Source of the DNA: CAZQCV01 sp964591665
GTDB lineage: Bacteria > Patescibacteriota > Minisyncoccia > Phycocordibacterales > UBA9973
Direction of reading: 5' to 3'
Length of the DNA: 17,473 nt
NCBI GenBank assembly: GCA_964591665.1
Contig: CAZQCV010000013.1
Coordinates: forward strand, 1-17,473
The notes beneath the pieces are model-generated. The model did not search any database and was not told the DNA's origin. It was given only the letters and a program-made list of their open reading frames with translations. The stretch's first letter is position 1. Each line of letters starts with the position of its first letter. Shown in pieces: positions 13,319 to 17,473 of this stretch. The translations under genes were made by a program, and so were the position numbers.

Positions 13319-13951
13319 ATGGAACATACACACGACGAACACGTTACAGGAGCAATCGAGTCGCTACCACACCACCCACATCTCGAAGTAGCAAAAAAAG
13401 ATTCGAACGATATTATCGAAATAGTACGCATGCTATTGATTGCGCTTGCAATTGTTATTCCTATTCGAGCATTTATAGCCCAGCCTTTCAAAGTCTCTGG
13501 TGCATCCATGGTACCGACTTTTCACGATCGAGAATATCTTATTGTTGATGAAATTAGTTACCGATTCAATGAACCAAAGCGTGGCGATGTTATAATCTTT
13601 CATCCGCCACAAGACCCAAGTACGTATTATATAAAACGCATTATCGGACTTCCAGGAGAAACAGTTAAGATCGATGGACCTAACGTACTTATTACAAATA
13701 AAGAAAACCCAGAAGGTATTTTACTAACCGAACCATATATTTCAGCAAGAACAAATAATAACCTTACCAGTGTTCTCGGGACAGATGAGTACTTTGTTAT
13801 GGGAGATAACCGGCCATATAGTTCTGATTCACGTACCTGGGGCAAACTACCAAAGAAAAATATAGTAGGCAAAACATTTTTGCGACTTTATCCATTCAAT
13901 GAAATAAGCGCGTTCCCTGGTATATACCATGCGTACGAAACAGTTAATTAA
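13319..13951 (+). CDS. lepB: Signal peptidase I
   Basis: Type I signal peptidase cleaves signal peptides from exported proteins at the membrane. This 210-residue protein has one N-terminal membrane helix (about 36-54). Box B SGASMVPTF carries the catalytic Ser63, box D YYIKRIIGLPGE carries the general base Lys106, and box E GDNRPYSSDSRTWG completes the site. The predicted cytoplasmic tail before the helix is unusually rich in His (six in residues 3-21, in MEHTHDEH and LPHHPH). It is the first gene of a run lepB-hisS-def-fmt with small gaps, driven by a leaderless-type promoter. Probable clients in this window are the pilin-like proteins with signal peptides. Confidence 0.95.
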   Translation: MEHTHDEHVTGAIESLPHHPHLEVAKKDSNDIIEIVRMLLIALAIVIPIRAFIAQPFKVSGASMVPTFHDREYLIVDEISYRFNEPKRGDVIIFHPPQDPSTYYIKRIIGLPGETVKIDGPNVLITNKENPEGILLTEPYISARTNNNLTSVLGTDEYFVMGDNRPYSSDSRTWGKLPKKNIVGKTFLRLYPFNEISAFPGIYHAYETVN

Positions 13952-13968
13952 TAATTTTCTTTATTATT

Positions 13969-15267
13969 ATGGCATCAGAAAAAAAAGCAAAAAATCAAGG
14001 ATTCACCGCACCAAAAGGCATGCGAGATATTGTCGGTGATCAATATTATCTCTATCAAGGTTTCTTTGAGAAAGCTCAGGAGATTGCAATTTATTATGGT
14101 TTTACACCGATCGAAACACCGATTCTCGAACAAGAAGATGTCTTTACCGCAAGCATCGGAGTTGGAACTGATGCCATAGACAAAGAAATGTATTCTTTAA
14201 AAACAAAAGGAGGCGACCATCTCGCGCTTCGCCCAGAACACACTGCTGGTGCTATGCGTGCATATATAGAACAAGGTATGCAATCACTTCCCCAACCAGT
14301 AATGCTTTATAACTATGGTCCTTCATTTAGACACGACAACCCACAACGTGGACGATATCGACAGTTCTACCAGTTTGATGTTGATGTTTTTGGAAGTGAC
14401 AAAAGTATCGTTGACGCATTAGTTATAAAAACTGCAGTAACTATTCTAGAAGAAGCAGGTGCGAAAAACCTTGTTGTCCATATAAATTCTATTGGAGACA
14501 AAGAGTCTCGCACACAGTACCTTAGAGAGCTCGTAAGTTATTACAAGAAAAATCTTTCTGGACTTGCACCTATAGATCGTGAACGACTCAAAACAAATCC
14601 GATGCGTATTTTAGATTCGAAAGAAGCAAAAACAAAAGAAATTAACCAAAATGCTCCAGACGCGATTAGTTTCCTTACTCCTCAAGCAAAAAAACATTTC
14701 AAAGAAGTAATCGAATATCTTGATAGCATGGAAATCACCTACGTGATCGACAAGAACCTCGTCCGCGGACTTTCTTACTATACCCATACGGTTTTTGAGA
14801 TTATGGAAGAAAATCCACATGACGAAAACGAGCCTTTAACACTTGCAGGAGGTGGACGATATGATTATCTTGGACGAGTACTAGGAAGCAAAAAAGACGT
14901 TCCTGCTATGGGTATGGCTATTGGTGTTGATCGAGTTATTGAATCATCTTGGTACAAAAAACTCTGCCCACGTATACTAAAAAAACCTAAGATGTATTTT
15001 ATACAACTCGGTTTTGAAGCCAAACTTAAGAGTTTGAGTATTATTGAAATTCTTCGAAAAGCACATGTACCAATAGCACAATCACTCTCGAAGGACAGTC
15101 TAGGCTCACAGCTCGGTATTGCAGAAAAAATTGGTGTACCCTACGCACTTATATTTGGACAAAAAGAAGCACTTGATAACACCGTAATCGTACGCAATAT
15201 GGCTACACGTTCACAAGAGACCATCAAATTAGATAAATTGCTTGAATACATCAAAGAACTAAAGTAA
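13969..15267 (+). CDS. hisS: Histidyl-tRNA synthetase
   Basis: A class II synthetase that attaches histidine to tRNA-His. The 432-residue protein has APKGMRDI at the start, ALRPEHTAGAMRAY in the catalytic core, and motif 2 with YGPSFRHDNPQRGRYRQF. The histidine-specific motif LVRGLSYYTHTVFE holds the catalytic arginine (Arg266). LAGGGRYDYLG and the motif 3 segment MGMAIGVDRV follow. The anticodon-binding domain occupies about 343-430 (KMYFIQLGF... IFGQKEALDN). Ser269 replaces the usual Asp in RGLDYY. The start lies 17 bases after lepB, without a Shine-Dalgarno, behind a U-rich stretch. ATG at 13969 gives a normal N-terminus. Confidence 0.96.
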   Translation: MASEKKAKNQGFTAPKGMRDIVGDQYYLYQGFFEKAQEIAIYYGFTPIETPILEQEDVFTASIGVGTDAIDKEMYSLKTKGGDHLALRPEHTAGAMRAYIEQGMQSLPQPVMLYNYGPSFRHDNPQRGRYRQFYQFDVDVFGSDKSIVDALVIKTAVTILEEAGAKNLVVHINSIGDKESRTQYLRELVSYYKKNLSGLAPIDRERLKTNPMRILDSKEAKTKEINQNAPDAISFLTPQAKKHFKEVIEYLDSMEITYVIDKNLVRGLSYYTHTVFEIMEENPHDENEPLTLAGGGRYDYLGRVLGSKKDVPAMGMAIGVDRVIESSWYKKLCPRILKKPKMYFIQLGFEAKLKSLSIIEILRKAHVPIAQSLSKDSLGSQLGIAEKIGVPYALIFGQKEALDNTVIVRNMATRSQETIKLDKLLEYIKELK

Positions 15268-15277
15268 GTTTACCACT

Positions 15278-15820
15278 ATGAGTATAGAAATCGTACAAAA
15301 AGGACATCCTGCACTCCATAGTCCAGCTATTGCAGTACCCGTTGAAGATATCACTTCAAAAAAAATACAGCGGGTCATCGCGGATATGAAGAAAGCGCTT
15401 GCAACACAGTCAGACGGTGTTGGTCTTGCTGCACCACAGATTGGAGTTCCACTACGTATTTTTATTATATCTGGAAGAATCTTTGATGAAAGTTTTGAAC
15501 GAGGAAAAGGTATTTCAGATGTGCAACAAACTCCTGATCTTGTTTTTATTAATCCAGAAATTACAAAACTATCCAAGAAGGCCGCGTGGCTTTCCGAAGG
15601 ATGTCTCTCTGTTCGTCCACTCTATGGAGAAGTAAAAAGATCATTGAACGCTACGGTACGCGCATACGATGAGCACGGCATACTCTTCGAACGTGGAGGA
15701 GGTGGATTGCTTGCACACATCTTTCAACACGAAGTCGATCACCTTGATGGAATACTTTTTGTAGATAAAGCTCGAAACATAGAAGAACACCTCCCTGAAA
15801 ATTATGATCACAACGCCTAA
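15278..15820 (+). CDS. def: Peptide deformylase
   Basis: This metal enzyme removes the formyl group from new proteins. All three family motifs are present in the 180-residue protein: GVGLAAPQIG, EGCLSV with metal ligand Cys109, and QHEVDHLDG with ligands His151 and His155 and the catalytic Glu152. Between motifs 1 and 2 there is a moderate insertion (SGRIFDESFERGKGIS). The gene sits 10 bases after hisS and overlaps the start of fmt by 17 bases, the common def-fmt pairing in which the enzymes that add and remove the formyl group are made together. Confidence 0.96.
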   Translation: MSIEIVQKGHPALHSPAIAVPVEDITSKKIQRVIADMKKALATQSDGVGLAAPQIGVPLRIFIISGRIFDESFERGKGISDVQQTPDLVFINPEITKLSKKAAWLSEGCLSVRPLYGEVKRSLNATVRAYDEHGILFERGGGGLLAHIFQHEVDHLDGILFVDKARNIEEHLPENYDHNA

Positions 15821-16676
15821 ACCATATAAAATCGCCTTTTGGGGAACACCAGCACTTACTATTCCCTTTCTAGAGGCACTTCATAAACATGGATATACGC
15901 CAACGGTAGTCATTACAGGAGAAGACAAACCTCAAGGACGTGGCATGATGATCACTCCACCAGCACCCAAGATCTGGGCACTAGAACATGGAATTAAAGT
16001 CCTACAACCAAAAAAACTCGATGACGATTTTTACCGAGAACTCGACGGACTCGATCTTGACCTATCAATCGTAATCGCCTACGGGAAAATTATAAAAGAA
16101 CACATGATTACAAACCCAAAACGTGGCACGATAAATGTACACTATTCTTTGCTTCCGAAATTTCGCGGTGCGACACCCGTAGAAGCTACACTCCTAGCTG
16201 GTGAAGAAAAAACTGGTATTGCTATCCAGCAAATGGTGTATGAACTCGATGCTGGTGATATCCTTGCATCGCGAGAAGTGACGATCCCTGACACTATGCG
16301 CAAAAAAGACCTCTTCGATCTCCTAAACCATGAAGCAGTGGCTGAACTCATCCAGATACTTCCCACCATACTCGAAGGGAAAATACTCGGACAACAACAA
16401 GATCATACACAAGCGACACATTGTAGTAAAATTACCAAAGAAGATGGTGAGATCATATTAGGAAAAGACGACCTCAAGAATTGGAATAAATGGCGTGCGT
16501 ACGAAGGCTGGCCAGGTGTTTATACCTTTGGAATAAGAGATGGCAAACGTGTTCGAGTAATTATAAAAGACGCCATGTTTGTCCATGGCATCTTTACTCC
16601 TACACGAGTCACTCCAGAAGGAGGAAAAGAAATTGATTTTGCACAAGCTAAAAAATCAATCTCGTTCGAACGGTAA
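15804..16676 (+). CDS. fmt: Methionyl-tRNA formyltransferase
   Basis: It formylates initiator Met-tRNA using 10-formyl-tetrahydrofolate. The 290-residue protein starts with IAFWGTPALTIPFLEAL, the Rossmann-like formyltransferase fold. The catalytic triad is visible as Asn111 and His113 (INVHYSLLPKFRGATPVEA) and Asp149 (YELDAGDILA). HYSLLP differs from the usual HPSLLP. The C-terminal tRNA-contact domain (about 210-290, with KITKEDGEI and RAYEGWPGVYTF) is somewhat short compared with the typical 310-residue enzyme. The start overlaps def by 17 bases; no other sensible start was found. Its 3' end overlaps the convergent hpf by 21 bases, with no terminator between them. Confidence 0.95.
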   Translation: MITTPKPYKIAFWGTPALTIPFLEALHKHGYTPTVVITGEDKPQGRGMMITPPAPKIWALEHGIKVLQPKKLDDDFYRELDGLDLDLSIVIAYGKIIKEHMITNPKRGTINVHYSLLPKFRGATPVEATLLAGEEKTGIAIQQMVYELDAGDILASREVTIPDTMRKKDLFDLLNHEAVAELIQILPTILEGKILGQQQDHTQATHCSKITKEDGEIILGKDDLKNWNKWRAYEGWPGVYTFGIRDGKRVRVIIKDAMFVHGIFTPTRVTPEGGKEIDFAQAKKSISFER

Positions 16677-17030
16677 AATAGTCTTTATCATTGTTTTTAT
16701 TTTGCGTGCACCGTGCCTAAACAGACTCATCGCACGACCCTTGTTAGACGTGAGTTCACGAACGATTTCTTCTCGAACATCGTCAATCGCTTTATACAAA
16801 TCTTCTTTTTCTGAATACGCATAAAATGTTCTACCTCCCACAACAAGCCGAACCTCTGCACGATAGAATTCACCTTTCTTGTGACGACGTGAAGTTTTGC
16901 CTATTTCCACTGCGCAAAGATCAATAGGTTTTTTCGATAAAATAAACTTTTCTAAACCTTCTAGACGTTTCTCAGCATACTCAGTAATCGCGTTTGTCTT
17001 TTCTATATTGGTTGTTTTAAGTGTAATCAT
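16656..17030 (-). CDS. hpf: Ribosome hibernation-promoting factor (short HPF/YfiA type)
   Basis: HPF/RaiA proteins bind the decoding region of idle 30S subunits. This 124-residue protein shows the family fold: strand MITLKTTNIEKT, helix NAITEYAEKRLEGLEKFI, strand IDLCAVEIGKTSRRHKKGEF, strand YRAEVRLVVGGRTFYAYSE, and helix DLYKAIDDVREEIVRELT. The basic tail (RHGARKIKTMIK) is far too short for the dimerisation domain of long HPF, so this is the short type. It follows the DUF167 gene by 18 bases. It is the only gene here ending in TGA, which supports normal use of TGA as a stop. Its last 21 bases overlap the end of fmt on the other strand. Confidence 0.88.
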   Translation of the reverse strand: MITLKTTNIEKTNAITEYAEKRLEGLEKFILSKKPIDLCAVEIGKTSRRHKKGEFYRAEVRLVVGGRTFYAYSEKEDLYKAIDDVREEIVRELTSNKGRAMSLFRHGARKIKTMIKTILPFERD

Positions 17031-17048
17031 AGCTATATATATTTATGC

Positions 17049-17282
17049 TTATAAATCGACACTATCTGGGATGAAGAGTATTTTCGATGTGTGGTGGTGT
17101 CCTGATACAATCCTCACCTCTTTAGGTAGTATACCATACCTTTCGGCGACAAGTTCCCGCACACGAATATTTGCCCTGTTCTGTTCGGCTGGTTCTTTTA
17201 CAGAAATAGACAAAATATCTGATTTTTCTGTTCGGACAAATTCTTTTTTTGCTTGAGTTACCACATGGACACGGATATACAT
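17049..17282 (-). CDS. DUF167 (YggU/UPF0235) family protein
   Basis: A 77-residue protein of the widespread DUF167 family, function unknown. Family marks are the start MYIRVHVVTQAKK, the strand DILSISVKEPAEQNRAN, the helix IRVRELVAERYG, and VRIVSGHHHTSKILFI, where family members usually have a G-x-x-S/x-x-K motif (here SGHHHTSK). The frame extends seven residues upstream to 17303, but that ATG lies against the -10 element (17294-17302), while 17282 begins with the normal family N-terminus about five bases after the predicted transcription start. It is the first gene of an operon with hpf. Confidence 0.88.
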   Translation of the reverse strand: MYIRVHVVTQAKKEFVRTEKSDILSISVKEPAEQNRANIRVRELVAERYGILPKEVRIVSGHHHTSKILFIPDSVDL

Positions 17283-17288
17283 AGATAC

Positions 17289-17316
17289 TTTACATTGTAG
17301 CACAATTTGCTATACT
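17289..17316 (+). promoter_or_regulatory. Promoter of tRNA-Asn
   Basis: TTTACA (17289-17294), 16 bases, then TATACT (17311-17316) with a TGC extension. The predicted start near 17323 gives a leader of about 28 nt before the tRNA, in which TATATC/GATATA (17325-17330 with 17336-17341) can form a small hairpin. Confidence 0.75.
17294..17302 (-). promoter_or_regulatory. Promoter of the DUF167-hpf operon (extended -10)
   Basis: TGCTACAAT on the minus strand, predicted start near 17287, five bases before the ATG at 17282. It overlaps the -35/spacer of the tRNA-Asn promoter on the other strand, so RNA polymerase can probably occupy only one at a time. Confidence 0.6.
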
Positions 17317-17350
17317 GTTCCCTGTATATCGTTGTGATATATAACCGTAT

Positions 17351-17422
17351 TCCGATGTAGCTCAGCGGTAGAGCGGTCGCCTGTTAAGCGATTGGTCGTA
17401 GGTTCGATCCCTACCATCGGAG
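17351..17422 (+). tRNA. tRNA-Asn (anticodon GTT)
   Basis: A 72-nt cloverleaf: acceptor TCCGATG with CATCGGA, D arm GCTC/GAGC, anticodon stem GTCGC/GCGAT (one G-T) with loop CTGTTAA (anticodon GTT), T arm GTAGG-TTCGATC-CCTAC, discriminator G. No CCA is encoded (the next bases are CAA). Confidence 0.97.
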
Positions 17423-17425
17423 CAA

Positions 17426-17473
17426 ATGCAACTACTCAAAATTATCAACCCAGAGGATGTATCAAAAGCGGAG
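17426..17473 (+). CDS. Start of an unknown protein gene, cut by the window end
   Basis: An ATG four bases after the tRNA-Asn 3' end opens a frame that stays open to the end of the window and reads MQLLKIINPEDVSKAE. Sixteen residues are too few to name a family. There is no separate promoter, so it should be co-transcribed with the tRNA. Cleavage at the tRNA 3' end would leave an mRNA with only three bases before the ATG, which fits the leaderless habit of this genome. Confidence 0.6.
   Translation, partial: MQLLKIINPEDVSKAE

Noticed and set aside
1..17473. TGA recoded as glycine or tryptophan, as in some CPR lineages
   Set aside because: No gene has internal TGA codons in its expected frame, and hpf ends at TGA at the length expected for a short HPF, so the standard bacterial code fits.
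1..17473. CRISPR arrays, insertion sequences, integrase/attachment sites, prophage
   Set aside because: No spaced direct repeats, transposase or integrase frames, or tRNA-flanking duplications were found; the only tandem repeat is the coding linker at 3359-3466.

Overview
The window looks like chromosomal DNA of a Candidate Phyla Radiation (Patescibacteria) bacterium, probably Parcubacteria-like. This is inferred from an AT-rich sequence, compact housekeeping genes, two tRNAs without an encoded CCA, an almost complete lack of Shine-Dalgarno sequences, and a cluster of two-transmembrane VirB2/TrbC-like pilin proteins of the type common in that group. Stop codons are mostly TAA (16 of 20), with TAG three times and TGA once (hpf), so the standard bacterial code fits. 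No insertion sequence, integrase, CRISPR array or prophage gene was seen.

Layout. (1) 1-250: a terminator from an upstream gene, tRNA-Lys(CTT) on the minus strand, and back-to-back divergent promoters. (2) 250-1640 (+): a two-gene unit, a small membrane-anchored protein followed by an SPFH/band-7 protein. (3) 1750-5775 (-): five consecutive genes that all end in the same two-helix pilin-like module. The two most upstream carry three and two FN3-like beta-sandwich repeats in front of it. (4) 5800-7660 (-): a SAM methyltransferase and a membrane-anchored solute-binding protein without a transporter. (5) 7705-11073 (-): a degenerate metallo-beta-lactamase-fold protein, a small membrane protein and gyrA. 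(6) 11144-12449 (+): ribosomal protein S1 behind a structured leader that ends in a terminator directly before the start codon. (7) 12451-12600 (+): an apparently unannotated small structured RNA gene with its own promoter and UUCG terminator. (8) 12599-13192 (-): pth. (9) 13319-16676 (+): lepB, hisS, def, fmt, all concerned with making and maturing proteins. (10) 16656-17282 (-): a DUF167 protein and a short hibernation-promoting factor. (11) 17351-17473 (+): tRNA-Asn(GTT), with a protein gene starting four bases after it.

How it fits together. Most of the right half serves translation: S1, peptidyl-tRNA hydrolase, HisRS, deformylase, formyltransferase, HPF and tRNAs. Signal peptidase links it to the secretion-dependent surface cluster on the left. 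A recurrent feature is the promoter arrangement. Extended -10 elements (TGnTATAxT) lie 6-12 bases upstream of many ATGs, so many transcripts should have no leader or a very short one. This decided three starts (250, 11073 and 17282) that differ from the longest reading frames. The most novel-looking items are the 12.5 kb small RNA, the S1 leader/attenuator, and the family of FN3-pilin fusions.
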